64,000 nt of DNA, taken from the NCBI RefSeq assembly GCF_902706285.1, contig NZ_CACSKD010000003.1, positions 248,001 to 312,000 of the forward strand, in the 5' to 3' direction. This document shows positions 10,030 through 18,624 of the stretch, piece after piece. The position numbers and the translations under genes were made by a program. Below the pieces are notes generated by a model that was given only the letters and a program-made list of their open reading frames with translations, had not been told where the DNA came from and did not search any database. The DNA is from Rhizobium sp. 18055. Lineage in GTDB: Bacteria > Pseudomonadota > Alphaproteobacteria > Rhizobiales > Rhizobiaceae. Each line of letters opens with the position of its first letter. Within the stretch, counting starts at the first letter, position 1.

Positions 10030-10533
10030 TTAGGTGGCCGGCCGTGGGGTCGGCAGAGGGATGGTGCCGGTCGTGACGTGGTCGGCCGACATATCGCTGC
10101 CGTCATCGACAGGCGGGCGGTAAGGCATCGGCTGGTTCAGCGCCACGCTGCGCTCTTCATGCGCCTCTTGGGTGGCTGCAACAGCCGTCTCGGCCGGCGC
10201 CAGGCCGACAGTGGGCTTGGCTGTTGCTGTGGAGGCGACGTTGGCGCTCTTGCCACTGCCGAACTTGCTGTCGAGCAGTTCGAAGGCAACCAGCGCGCCG
10301 CTGCGGGCCCGCTGGCCGAGCACCGCCATCGTATCGGCGCCCTTGGCGCAGACCTCAGGCTTCTCGCCGCACAGCCCGCTCACATAGTCATAGGCGCCGG
10401 TGACGGCGACGAAGGCGTCGGAAATCTGCAATGTCGATCCGGTGGCCGTGTCCGTCGGGCGCTCGCCGCTGAAGAACGACAAGGCGACGAGTACCAGCCC
10501 GCACCAGATTGATCCTTTGATTAGAAACCACAT
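10030..10533 (-). CDS. DUF5330-type membrane-anchored protein
   Basis: A 167-aa protein with an N-terminal hydrophobic anchor (residues 4-21), then an extracytoplasmic segment containing two cysteines (GLCGEKPEVCAKG) and a low-complexity Ala/Thr/Pro-rich tail. The pattern fits DUF5330 proteins of rhizobia, whose function is unknown. It diverges from the DivJ-like kinase gene. The two cysteines could form a disulfide in the periplasm. Confidence 0.65.
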   Translation of the reverse strand: MWFLIKGSIWCGLVLVALSFFSGERPTDTATGSTLQISDAFVAVTGAYDYVSGLCGEKPEVCAKGADTMAVLGQRARSGALVAFELLDSKFGSGKSANVASTATAKPTVGLAPAETAVAATQEAHEERSVALNQPMPYRPPVDDGSDMSADHVTTGTIPLPTPRPAT

Positions 10534-10985
10534 AGTCGTTGCCCATCCTGTTTTCCCGCTCGGTCTTGTTGCCGAATCAGGCCCGTTTTCCGGTGTGACT
10601 TCACCCTAGACGGAACATGCAAATGCCGGTTTTCGAAACTCGTCGGCATTTGCGGCAAATTTAGTTCAAATTTTAATCGAAGGCGGATCGGACGCATTTC
10701 AGTCGAATTGTAGCCATTGGCGTTAAGCATGCCATGGTCTGCCTCCTGTAATTGCAGGGTTTCCGTCTGATGCACTTGCCACAACCGTTAACACTATGGC
10801 GAAATATGAGCGAAATCCGTCGCTTACTCGCTGTTAACCGTAAAAAACAAAGGCGCTTTCCGATGCCCCAAAACGGGACTTTTCGCGCTTTCCGGCTGTG
10901 CACCGGCGGTTTCCCTTATTCTTTCTTTAAGCGCCCGGGGCCTATTGTTAGGGCACTTAGAGAGCCTTCTTGGGGCAGGTATTGC
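10534..10985. promoter_or_regulatory. Divergent promoter region between DUF5330 gene and divJ
   Basis: About 450 bases without a gene. A perfect 10-bp inverted repeat, GCAAATGCCG at 10619-10628 and CGGCATTTGC at 10644-10653, is separated by 15 bases and could be an operator or an RNA hairpin. Several TTAA half-sites (for example near 10791 and 10832) occur, but none is in the exact TTAA-N7-TTAA spacing of a CtrA box. The region must hold the promoters of both flanking genes. Confidence 0.5.
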
Positions 10986-12542
10986 GTGCTGGTATTGAGT
11001 AAAATTGTGGATCGGGCGACAGCCCTCGTAGACCGGGCAGCGGATCGCTGGCTCTCCCGGACGGGGGGAAGTGCTTCGGTGCGTCAGCGCGAGCTGATGA
11101 TCCTGCGCCGGCTTGCGCTGCTGTCGTCGGCAGCCCTGGTGGCTGCCCCCGTTGCTCTCTCCTTCGTTACCAGCCCGGCCGTGGCTTTGCCCGCCGGTGT
11201 CGCCGCCGTCTTCGCCGGCTTCCTGTTTTCGGCCGTCGGCAGCATCGCCTTGTCGCGCCAGAGCATCACCACCTCGGGCGTCGCCACCCAGTCCGCCGAA
11301 GAATTCTTCATGGAAGCCTCGGCCGGCCTTATCCTGTTTCTCGACCCGCAGGGCCTCGTCACCAATGTCGGCGGCCGCGACAAGCGCGACTATCTCGTCT
11401 GGATGCGCACCCCTGATGGCAAGGGCCTGATCGACCAGATCCATATTTCCGACCGTATCCTCTTCCTGCAGGCGCTGGATCAGCTACGCCAGGGCGACGA
11501 TCAGGCAACGGTCGATCTCCGGCTCGAGCGTCCGGCTGTCTCACCTGAAAATCGCCAGTTCGCGCATCTCAGAACCGATCTCACCGCCCGCCGCGACAGC
11601 GATGGCGCGCTGCTCAGCGTCGTCGCCCAGCTCCGCGATGTCTCGGTCGAACACCAGCTGCGCGTCGAAGCGCAGAACCATGCGGTCGAGGCACAGTCGG
11701 CAAACGATGCCAAGTCGCGCTTCCTCGCCGCCGTCAGCCACGAGTTGCGCACGCCGCTGAACGCCATTCTCGGCTTCTCCGATATCCTGCTCGGCGAGTA
11801 TTTCGGCAAGCTCGCCAATGAGCGCCAACGCGAATATGTCAGCCTGGTGCGCGATTCCGGCGGTCATCTGCTGTCTGTGGTCAACACCATGCTCGACATG
11901 AGCAAGATCGAGGCCGGCCGCTACGAGCTGATGCTCGAGCCCTTCGACATATCAACCGTCGTCCGCTCCTGCGAGGCGATGCTCGGGCTGCAGGCCAAGA
12001 CCAAGGGCGTGTCGCTGACCAGCCGCATCCAGCGCGGCCTTGACGAGGTCGTCGCCGATCAGCGTGCCATCCAGCAGATCCTCATCAATCTGGTCGGCAA
12101 CGCCGTCAAGTTCACCGATGCCGGCGGCGCCATCTCGCTCGACGCATCGGTGCGTGACGGCATCCTCAAGCTCTGCGTCAGCGATACCGGCATCGGCATT
12201 CCGGCCGACAAGCTGCAGCTGCTCGGCCAGCCTTTCCTTCAGATCCAGAATGACTACACCCGCCGCTTTGAAGGCACCGGCCTCGGCCTGTCGCTGGTCA
12301 AGGGCCTTGTCGCCCTGCATGGCGGCGACTTCGCCATCGCCAGCACGCCCGGCGCCGGCACGATCATCACCATTTCGATTGCAGCCGATGGCTCCGGTGT
12401 TCCTGAGGTCGGCGTTGAAAACAACAATCCGGTCGAATTTCCGCCGCGACTGAGGACGTCGCCGGCCACGGCCGGGACACTGGAAGCAGGCAACTTGGAA
12501 GAGGGGCTTTTCGATGGCCGCGAGCAAGCGAAAATCGCCTAA
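10986..12542 (+). CDS. divJ: DivJ-like sensor histidine kinase
   Basis: Membrane histidine kinase of the DivJ/PleC/PdhS group, which sets phosphorylation of DivK and through it CtrA activity and asymmetric division. Two hydrophobic helices lie at about residues 39-75, then a PAS-like sensor, then the dimerization box SHELRTPLNAILGFSDIL with phospho-His252, and an ATPase domain with NLVGNAVKFT, DTGIGIP and GTGLGLSLVKGL. I chose the GTG at 10986 because GGGGCAGG lies 6 bases upstream; an ATG at 10752 would add 78 unconserved residues. The DivJ assignment rests on the box and on the presence of a PleC-like kinase in the same region; another member of the group is possible. Confidence 0.7.
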   Translation: MLVLSKIVDRATALVDRAADRWLSRTGGSASVRQRELMILRRLALLSSAALVAAPVALSFVTSPAVALPAGVAAVFAGFLFSAVGSIALSRQSITTSGVATQSAEEFFMEASAGLILFLDPQGLVTNVGGRDKRDYLVWMRTPDGKGLIDQIHISDRILFLQALDQLRQGDDQATVDLRLERPAVSPENRQFAHLRTDLTARRDSDGALLSVVAQLRDVSVEHQLRVEAQNHAVEAQSANDAKSRFLAAVSHELRTPLNAILGFSDILLGEYFGKLANERQREYVSLVRDSGGHLLSVVNTMLDMSKIEAGRYELMLEPFDISTVVRSCEAMLGLQAKTKGVSLTSRIQRGLDEVVADQRAIQQILINLVGNAVKFTDAGGAISLDASVRDGILKLCVSDTGIGIPADKLQLLGQPFLQIQNDYTRRFEGTGLGLSLVKGLVALHGGDFAIASTPGAGTIITISIAADGSGVPEVGVENNNPVEFPPRLRTSPATAGTLEAGNLEEGLFDGREQAKIA

Positions 12543-13479
12543 GGGAAGAAAGGGCCGGCAGAAGCCGGGCCTCGTTCTCACAGGGGCTACCGTCGTCGGC
12601 GGTCTGGGTCTGCAGGGCGCAACCATGCTCGGCGGCGTGCTCGCGCGCAATCCGTCGATCACAGGCGGCAGCGTCGCCTTTCTCGTCATCTTCTCCTTCG
12701 TCGCCGCCAATGCGCTCTGGTATCAGCCGGGCGTCCATCCGCATCCCTTCCTGCGCACCCGTGATGCGCTGTTTCCGAGCGCCCTGATCGGTCGCCCGCC
12801 GGCGGAAGAACACACCGGCGAGGTCACCACCTTCAAGATCGAGCGTCAGGACGATGCCGGTGGCGCTGAAACCACCAATGCCGTCCCACCGGCTGCAGCC
12901 CCCGGCCAGCCGGCCAACCAGCTGGTCATGGATATCCAGACCGAACTCGTCCGCCGCGGCCTCTATAACGGCGCCCCGGATGGCGTGATCGGCCCGCGCA
13001 CCAGTGCGGCGATCCTGTTTTTCGAAGAGACCGTCGGCATGCCGCAGAGTGGCGATGCCACGCCCGAAGTGCTGGCCGCGCTGAAGACCGATTCCGTCGG
13101 CCCCTCGACCATTCCGTCGGAACGCCCGCGCGAGGACGTGTCCTCCAAGGCGTCTGCCGAAGACCCTGTGGCCGCTGCCATCCGCAGCGCCGAAAGGACC
13201 GTCAAGACGGCACCGACACCGATTTCGCTGAAGCAGACGCCAGCCACCCAGGCCTCTGGCAAGCCTGCGCCATCGACAACGCTCAGCAGCGTCGATCTGG
13301 TGTTGAAGATCCAGCAGGGTCTGGTCAACATGGCCTATACCAATGTCGGCATCGATGGCGTCGTCGGCGAACAGACCCGCGTCGCCATCCGCCACTTCCA
13401 GAAGCATTACAATCTTCCGGAGAATGGCGAGCCGAGCGAAGCCGTGCTGAAGAAGCTCAAGGACATCGGCGCGCTCTGA
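12514..13479 (+). CDS. Membrane-anchored protein with two peptidoglycan-binding domains
   Basis: A 321-aa protein starting inside the end of the kinase gene (29-base overlap). It has a basic cytosolic start, one or two hydrophobic segments (about residues 20-70) and two peptidoglycan_binding_1 repeats: IQTELVRRGLYNGAPDGVIGPRTSAAILFFE near residue 136 and IQQGLVNMAYTNVGIDGVVGEQTRVAIRHFQ near residue 267, joined by a Ser/Thr/Pro-rich linker. It probably sits in the inner membrane with the repeats in the periplasm touching the cell wall. Coupling to a DivJ-like kinase suggests a link between wall and cell cycle. Confidence 0.8.
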   Translation: MAASKRKSPKGRKGRQKPGLVLTGATVVGGLGLQGATMLGGVLARNPSITGGSVAFLVIFSFVAANALWYQPGVHPHPFLRTRDALFPSALIGRPPAEEHTGEVTTFKIERQDDAGGAETTNAVPPAAAPGQPANQLVMDIQTELVRRGLYNGAPDGVIGPRTSAAILFFEETVGMPQSGDATPEVLAALKTDSVGPSTIPSERPREDVSSKASAEDPVAAAIRSAERTVKTAPTPISLKQTPATQASGKPAPSTTLSSVDLVLKIQQGLVNMAYTNVGIDGVVGEQTRVAIRHFQKHYNLPENGEPSEAVLKKLKDIGAL

Positions 13480-13549
13480 GCGCCCGACGCTCAGACACAA
13501 TTATGACGTGAATCACCGCGACAAAATCACCTGCTCACAGGGGGTAAAC

Positions 13550-13972
13550 ATGCCGCGCTTGACCATGCCGACTGCCGCCATCATCGCCGCATTTCACCTC
13601 CAGGCATCCGCCTGCGCTGCCGAAGAGACAAAGCCTTTCGGGTTCAAGCTTCGCTATGCCGTGGTGTTGGATGGCGCCGAGCCGTTCAAGGGTGAGGTGA
13701 CCTGCTGGACCAATCAGGAGTGCGTCATCGTCGATCACAAGCAACCCGACATCAGGCTGAAGCTTCCCCGCACGGATAGCGTGGGTTCCTATCGGGCGTT
13801 ATATGTCGATTGCCAGCCCCGAAACTGTGTACTCTGGCCGGAGCGACCGGTGATCTCTCCACGGCAGGAACCGCAGCTCAACACAATCCAGTTGTCTGAA
13901 GGCGAAAGCCCGAGCCAGAATGCCGTCGCCCTTAGCAGACGCAGGATAGGCGACATCTTTATCGCCTATTGA
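13550..13972 (+). CDS. Small exported protein of unknown function
   Basis: A 140-aa protein with an N-terminal signal sequence (MPRLTMPTAAIIAAFHLQASACAA) and a probable cleavage site after ACAA. The mature part has four cysteines (TCWTNQEC and DCQPRNC). No family was recognised. The start at 13550 follows an AGGGGG ribosome site; a start at 13508 would put extra residues before the signal peptide. Probably periplasmic. Confidence 0.55.
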   Translation: MPRLTMPTAAIIAAFHLQASACAAEETKPFGFKLRYAVVLDGAEPFKGEVTCWTNQECVIVDHKQPDIRLKLPRTDSVGSYRALYVDCQPRNCVLWPERPVISPRQEPQLNTIQLSEGESPSQNAVALSRRRIGDIFIAY

Positions 13973-14022
13973 AGCCCAGCCGCCGCGTTGCGGGAGCCAG
14001 TTTACCGGTCTATACCGCGAGC

Positions 14023-14379
14023 ATGAGATTACGCACCGACATCTTCGTTTCAGCCCTGCTGCGCCGCGTCTTCGCCAAGGGCGATTTTGCCGCTGTCGAG
14101 AAGAAGGGGGCCGAGCAGGCCGGGGCGATCTTCATCCGCCAGCATTTTCGCGACGGCCTGGAGACGCTCTATGGCCCGGCGCCGCAGAGTTTTTTCGACG
14201 AGGAACAGACCGGCGAACGGCTGTTCGAGGTCCGGCTGCAGCGCCAGGATGCCGACGCGATCAGGCAGATGCTCGATCGCGAGCGAAAATTCGATCCCGA
14301 TCTGTGGATCGTCGAACTGGAAGCCGATGATGTCGGCGATATCGTTCCCGTCACCGTCGAGCGGAAAAACCCGCTCTGA
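14023..14379 (+). CDS. DUF1491 family protein
   Basis: A 118-aa soluble protein matching the DUF1491 pattern: LRTDIFVSALLRRVFAKGDFAAVEKKGAEQAGAIFI at the N-terminus and RKFDPDLWIVELEADD near the end. The function is unknown. The ATG at 14023 gives the usual family length; a TTG at 13969 overlapping the upstream stop would add 18 residues without similarity. Confidence 0.75.
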   Translation: MRLRTDIFVSALLRRVFAKGDFAAVEKKGAEQAGAIFIRQHFRDGLETLYGPAPQSFFDEEQTGERLFEVRLQRQDADAIRQMLDRERKFDPDLWIVELEADDVGDIVPVTVERKNPL

Positions 14380-14382
14380 ACC

Positions 14383-15585
14383 TTACCTGGAGCGGCCGAC
14401 CAGCCGCATGGCGCGGGCCGGTGGCTGGTGCACGGCGCGGGCATGTGACGTCTGGGCCGGCGCTGCCGGTGCCTGCTCCGGCAGATAGGTGTAGCTGTCG
14501 GCGCGGCGCCAGGATTCGACGCGCGCCTGGCACTCTTCCGCGTCCAGCGCATCGAGCACCATCCAGGCGCGGGTGACGCTGTGCTGGGCTTCGCCGAGAT
14601 GCGGATAGAGCTTTTCCAGGACGAACACCGCGTCGGAAAAATCCATGCCGATGCTGGTCAGCGTTGTCGCCATCTGCTGGCCGGACATGTCGAGCATGAT
14701 CCGTTCGGACAGCCAGCGGCTTGCCGACAGCGTATCGGCAAGCGTGGTCGAAAATGCCTGTGCCTCGCGGCTGCGGGCAAAGCGCACCAGCAATGCCGAT
14801 TGCAGCGTCGATAGCGTCCTGAGGCCGAGGCGGTCGGTCTCGTCGCGGCCGAGATGGCGCGCCAGCCCCTTGATGGTGTCGCGCACCTCTTCCTCGCGGC
14901 CGCCGCCTGTCACGGGAGTCTCGGCGGGCTCTGCCGGGCCTAGCGGATGCGTCGGAAGGATCGCCGGTTGTTCGGCAGCGGTGGCTGGCGTCTCGGCAGT
15001 GGTGGCGGGCTCTGCCGGTAAGACAGCAATCGTCTCTACGAATGCGGATGCAGGAGCCACCGTGACCGGTTCGGCCACCACAGGAATAGGCTCGGGGACT
15101 GCCATCGCGACCTCGGCGATTGCAGCAGGCACCTCTGGCATATCAGCGGCGACAATCACCTCGGCAACAGCGGTCTCTGGCTCGGCTTGCGCGGGCACCG
15201 ATACGGGCTCGGCCACCTCTGTCTGCCACTTCGGCGCGGCGTGACGCAGGCCGACCAGCACGTCGATGACGCGCGGCGACAACGTATCGCGGCTGACGAT
15301 GGCGCGCATATGGTCGATGCCCTGCATCCGGGCAACCGCAATCAGCGTGTCGTCGTCGATCGCGGGGGAGGAGGTGAGAAACGGCGCGGCAATGGCGATC
15401 GGCTGGCAGCCGATGAACAGCGCCACGGCCTGGGGAATCTGGCCGCATTGAGACAGCGCCGCCACGGCCTGGCGCTTGGCTTCATCGGAGGAGGCGACGA
15501 ACAGCGGTGTGAACAATTCGGCGAACTGGCGAAGCTCCGATCGGGTCGGAGGCTGCAATCCCTCGAAGCTGCTCACTGTCGCCAT
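14383..15585 (-). CDS. DUF2336 domain-containing protein
   Basis: A 400-aa protein. The N-terminal region (PTRSELRQFAELFTPLFVASSDEAKRQAVAALSQC, then ALFIGCQPIAIAAPFLTSSPAIDDDTLIAVARMQG) has the helical-repeat pattern of DUF2336 proteins of alphaproteobacteria. A middle of about 120 residues is rich in Ala, Val, Pro and Glu (repeats of the AEPVTVAP kind) and is probably unstructured. The C-terminal 170 residues are helical. The function is unknown. The ATG at 15585 follows AAGGACG; a start 45 codons upstream was rejected. Confidence 0.7.
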   Translation of the reverse strand: MATVSSFEGLQPPTRSELRQFAELFTPLFVASSDEAKRQAVAALSQCGQIPQAVALFIGCQPIAIAAPFLTSSPAIDDDTLIAVARMQGIDHMRAIVSRDTLSPRVIDVLVGLRHAAPKWQTEVAEPVSVPAQAEPETAVAEVIVAADMPEVPAAIAEVAMAVPEPIPVVAEPVTVAPASAFVETIAVLPAEPATTAETPATAAEQPAILPTHPLGPAEPAETPVTGGGREEEVRDTIKGLARHLGRDETDRLGLRTLSTLQSALLVRFARSREAQAFSTTLADTLSASRWLSERIMLDMSGQQMATTLTSIGMDFSDAVFVLEKLYPHLGEAQHSVTRAWMVLDALDAEECQARVESWRRADSYTYLPEQAPAAPAQTSHARAVHQPPARAMRLVGRSR

Positions 15586-15856
15586 GAGAACCACGTCCTT
15601 CTTCCGGCTCGCGGATGGGGCCTCTAGGTCTCGAAACCGGTCACGCACAAAAACACACCCTGAAAAGCTAGAGGGATGCCGCTGGCCTGGACGCGCTTGG
15701 GAGAAAGACGCCTTTACCACATACGGGATATGAACAAATCCTACAGCGACACGGTTAACCGTTGCTGAAGATTTGAGACAAACTGTCCCGAAATGGCGCT
15801 GCGCAGCTCCGCCCGGCAGTGCCCCCGGCCGGAGCTATGACGTGATGTGTGAAGGA

Positions 15857-16063
15857 CTATAGCGCCCGGTGCCCGCGCAGCGCCGACAGCAGCTTTTCAG
15901 CATCGTCGTGCCCGCACTGATAGAGATCCAGCGCCGTGGACGCCGCAACCTGCGCTTTCGAACTCTTGATATCGACGCGTGTCTCGGCGCACCAGGCGTC
16001 GAGCGCGTTGCGCAGGATATCGAGATCCTCAGGAGAAAATGTCGAACCAATCATCAGAGACAT
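15857..16063 (-). CDS. Small conserved hypothetical protein (68 aa)
   Basis: A 68-aa protein, MSLMIGSTFSPEDLDILRN..., with an acidic helical first half and a second helical part ending LLSALRGHRAL. The ATG at 16063 is preceded by AGGGTGG. No family was recognised. The ribosome site, charged composition and isolated position support a real gene. Confidence 0.5.
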   Translation of the reverse strand: MSLMIGSTFSPEDLDILRNALDAWCAETRVDIKSSKAQVAASTALDLYQCGHDDAEKLLSALRGHRAL

Positions 16064-16584
16064 GTGTCTGCCCACCCTGGCTAACCATCAGACCCAACAT
16101 GCGGTCGGCCGCGTTTGCCCTGCAGCCGATGACGCGACCTTAGCGCGATCACGGCGAACTGCAATTAATATTTTTGTGATGCAAAAATGCCACAAATGCA
16201 TAGCAGCCGGCCCGAAATGCGGGCCATCCGGTAACCATATGATTTAATGCTAAAATTTAAACGGACGATCGGCGAAAAAACTTTCTCGCGCCGCCTGAAA
16301 CCAAACCACCGAACCCAGCGTTTATAAGAGGTCGCTACAGCGGCAAATCATGTCTCGAAAATTAGCATTCTGTTAACTGTCATCTGTCTCAATTCGGGAA
16401 GGAACACGCGCCCGGCACTCGGTCGCCAGTTATCCGCATCACGGTATTGTTCACAATATGCCGTGAGAAAGGCGCGAATGACCCGATGGCCATCTGTTTG
16501 GCATGAGGGATGCGCCGGTCCGCGCAGGCGGGCAGGGTGAGATCTTGGACCTTCATCCGTCTCGGGCAGTGCAGGGAGACGACA
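16064..16584. other. Gene-free 521-bp region with a CtrA-like box
   Basis: No gene was found. The stretch is AT-rich from 16165 to 16380. A hairpin GGCCCG-AAATG-CGGGCC occurs around 16211-16228 without a T-run. TTAG-N7-TTAAC at 16362-16377 is one mismatch from the CtrA consensus TTAA-N7-TTAAC. It lies about 200 bases before the small gene at 16585, so a regulatory role is only possible. Confidence 0.4.
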
Positions 16585-16755
16585 ATGGCAATAGTCATCG
16601 CATTGGCAGATCGTCTATCTCAGACGCCAAGCCGCAAGGAAAGATCACCTGTCGAAGCGCAGATCCTGCTCTTCACGGGCGTGCGCTACGAACGTCTCGG
16701 CGAACCCGTCAAGCCGGTCGTGACGCGCCGTGCCACGCGCACCAAGAGCAAATAG
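16585..16755 (+). CDS. Small basic conserved hypothetical protein (56 aa)
   Basis: A 56-aa basic protein, MAIVIALADRLSQTPSRKER..., ending RRATRTKSK. The ATG at 16585 is preceded by GCAGGGAGACG, a good ribosome site, and the reading pattern (EAQILLFTGVRYERLGEP) looks conserved rather than random. The function is unknown. It ends 6 bases from the end of the opposing DUF1254 gene. Confidence 0.55.
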   Translation: MAIVIALADRLSQTPSRKERSPVEAQILLFTGVRYERLGEPVKPVVTRRATRTKSK

Positions 16756-16761
16756 TCGAGC

Positions 16762-17313
16762 TCAGTTCGACGCGGAGAATTCCTCGCAACCGGCTTCCGA
16801 CAGGAAGCTCTTCGCAGAGGCGTCGAAACTTGCCTGCGGCGCCAGCGTCCTCAGGATCGCATAGCCTTCCGATCGCGTCGTCTCCACCAGGATCGTCTTC
16901 TGCAATTCGCCCGGCAGCGCCTTGCGCAGCTCGGTCAGCTGGATCGGGCTGCCGATCAGGATATCCACGGCACCGCCAACCGAGGTGCGGTCATTCATGC
17001 TGAAGACCTCGTTCGAGGCTTCGTCGTAGAGCGCGATCGACCAGAAGGGCACATTGCCCTTGGCCGTGAACCGCACAGGGTTCTCCTCGATATCGAAGGA
17101 ACACACGGCCGTCCGCACGAAGGGATCGTCGTTGGAAAGCCCCGCCGTGTCGTTGGTGGCGCCAAGCAGGTAGAACGTGTCGAGATCGCCTTCGGAGGCC
17201 ACCCGCGTTGCGGCGTCCTTGCCGGTGAAGTGCGGCAGCGACAGGATGATCACCAGATGCAGCAGCGCCGCGCCGAACAGCCCGGCGAGCAGGGCAAACA
17301 AGGCTCTAAGCAT
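16762..17313 (-). CDS. DUF1254-type small membrane-anchored protein
   Basis: A 183-aa protein with an N-terminal hydrophobic anchor (MLRALFALLAGLFGAALLHLVIILSLP) and a periplasmic domain with the short DUF1254 pattern: DPFVRTAVCSFDIEENPVRFTAKGNVPFWSIALYDEASNEVFSMNDR. In many alphaproteobacteria this gene directly follows a DUF1214 gene, as here, with an 8-base overlap. Role unknown, probably at the cell envelope. Confidence 0.75.
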   Translation of the reverse strand: MLRALFALLAGLFGAALLHLVIILSLPHFTGKDAATRVASEGDLDTFYLLGATNDTAGLSNDDPFVRTAVCSFDIEENPVRFTAKGNVPFWSIALYDEASNEVFSMNDRTSVGGAVDILIGSPIQLTELRKALPGELQKTILVETTRSEGYAILRTLAPQASFDASAKSFLSEAGCEEFSASN

Positions 17314-17893
17314 TGCCGCACCCCGTCTTCTCAAGCTTCGGCATGGCAAGGTCGATGACCCCGGAGCTGCCCGCCGTCGGCGTATCGAACAGCGTCAGCA
17401 CCAGCTGGAAGGTGCCGGCCGCCGGCAGCGCCAGCCAGTTGCCCGGCCTGGCGCGGGCGGAAATGTCGATCGAAAACGAGCTGTCCGGCTGGCGCAGCAC
17501 CGTCCACGAGTTGAGCGCGCCCGGAAGACCGGTCTGCAGCGAGGCGGGGTTACCCGAATTGTCGGCGGTAAACAGCGTCCAGATCCTGGCCGGCGGCGTC
17601 TGGCCCACCAGCCGGTAGCTGCATCCGGCATCCAGCCGGTTGCCGGCGTCATCCACCTTGGCGGTAAACATCAGCCCCTCGGCGCTGCCATAAAGCAGCC
17701 GCCCGGCGCGCGCCCGGTGCGACTTCGCGTAAGGGTCGGCATTCTCGGTCTGCAACTCCGGAAACGCCTCCCAGGCACCAAGCTTGATGGCGCCGAAGCC
17801 TGCGGTCGCGTTCAGCGCATAAAGCGAAACGAGGATCCCGCCGCCAAAGGCGATAATCAGCGTCATCGCGATGAAGAGAGGAAATCGAAACAC
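17306..17893 (-). CDS. DUF1214 domain-containing protein
   Basis: A 195-aa protein with an N-terminal helix (residues 4-29) anchoring a periplasmic domain that matches DUF1214: TFTAKVDDAGNRLD-like segment, CSYRLVGQTPPARIWTLFTAD, PGNWLALPAAGTFQLVLTLFDTP. It is the first gene of a two-gene unit with the DUF1254 gene. The function is unknown. Confidence 0.78.
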   Translation of the reverse strand: MFRFPLFIAMTLIIAFGGGILVSLYALNATAGFGAIKLGAWEAFPELQTENADPYAKSHRARAGRLLYGSAEGLMFTAKVDDAGNRLDAGCSYRLVGQTPPARIWTLFTADNSGNPASLQTGLPGALNSWTVLRQPDSSFSIDISARARPGNWLALPAAGTFQLVLTLFDTPTAGSSGVIDLAMPKLEKTGCGNA

Positions 17894-17978
17894 CGGTCGC
17901 CCTTGATAGCCAAATCAGTTGAAAGGGTTACCACTGATTCTGGCTCGGCGGAATGGCGGCTGGGGAAAAGGCCGTGGT

Positions 17979-18008
17979 TTGACAGCATAACGCATCGCGT
18001 TATATAAC
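17979..18008 (+). promoter_or_regulatory. higBA promoter with palindromic operator
   Basis: A perfect -35 TTGACA (17979-17984) is followed after 17 bases by ATATAA (18002-18007), or after 18 by TATAAC. The perfect 7-bp inverted repeat ATAACGC-ATC-GCGTTAT (17987-18003) fills the spacer and touches the -10 box. This is the arrangement expected for autorepression by the HigA antitoxin. Confidence 0.8.
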
Positions 18009-18032
18009 GGGTGACGTCATGGTGGATGGCTG

Positions 18033-18317
18033 ATGATCACGAGCTTCGCGAACGCCGAGACCGAGAAAATCTGGAACGGTGTCCATAGCCGCAAGCTGCC
18101 GTCGGATATTCAGGCGATTGCGCTGAGAAAGCTGCGCTTGCTCAATCAGGCACGGCCCGTGGACGATCTGCGCATTCCGCCGGGAAACCGGCTGGAGGCG
18201 CTCAAAGGCAATCGCCGCGGCCAGCATTCGATCCGCATCAACGATCAGTGGCGAGTATGTTTCATCTGGCAGGAAGGCAGGGCAAGCGATGTCGAAATCA
18301 TCGACTATCACGACTGA
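18033..18317 (+). CDS. higB: HigB-type toxin (RelE superfamily)
   Basis: A 94-aa protein of the plasmid-maintenance killer family: KIWNGVHSRKLPSDIQAIALRKLRLLNQA, then LRIPPGNRLEALKGNRRGQHSIRINDQWRVCFIW and VEIIDYHD. These proteins cleave mRNA on the ribosome and are held inactive by HigA. Toxin before antitoxin is the normal higBA order. The gene overlaps higA by 29 bases. A chromosomal module; its insertion borders were not identified. Confidence 0.9.
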   Translation: MITSFANAETEKIWNGVHSRKLPSDIQAIALRKLRLLNQARPVDDLRIPPGNRLEALKGNRRGQHSIRINDQWRVCFIWQEGRASDVEIIDYHD

Positions 18318-18609
18318 CACCGAGTTTCTCCCCAACCCGCATCCCGGTGAAATTCTGCTGGAGGAATTCCTGAAGCCATTGGAACTCAGCCAGAACGGTC
18401 TGGCGCGTGCGCTGCAGGTGCCGCCGCGCCGGATCAACGAGATCGTGCTCGGCAAGCGGGGCGTCACCGCCGACACCGACCTGCGTCTGGCGCGCTATTT
18501 CGGCCTGTCGGAAGGCTTCTTCCTCGGACTGCAGGCCGACCACGACCTGATGCAACGCCGCCGCCAGATCCACGCCGACCTGTCGCGCATCACGCCGAGG
18601 GCGGCGTAG
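18289..18609 (+). CDS. higA: HigA-type antitoxin (XRE helix-turn-helix)
   Basis: A 106-aa DNA-binding antitoxin: HPGEILLEEFLKPLELSQNGLARALQVPPRRINEIVLGKRGVTADTDLRLARYFGLSEGFFLGLQ is a complete HigA/VapI-type helix-turn-helix domain. It should neutralise HigB and bind the palindrome at 17987-18003. It starts within higB, so translation is coupled. Confidence 0.92.
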   Translation: MSKSSTITTDTEFLPNPHPGEILLEEFLKPLELSQNGLARALQVPPRRINEIVLGKRGVTADTDLRLARYFGLSEGFFLGLQADHDLMQRRRQIHADLSRITPRAA

Positions 18610-18624
18610 CTATTTGAACGTGGC

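Noticed and set aside
17930..18000. Possible tRNA-like fold before higB
   Set aside because: No acceptor stem, T-loop or anticodon arm can be formed; the paired bases belong to the higBA operator.
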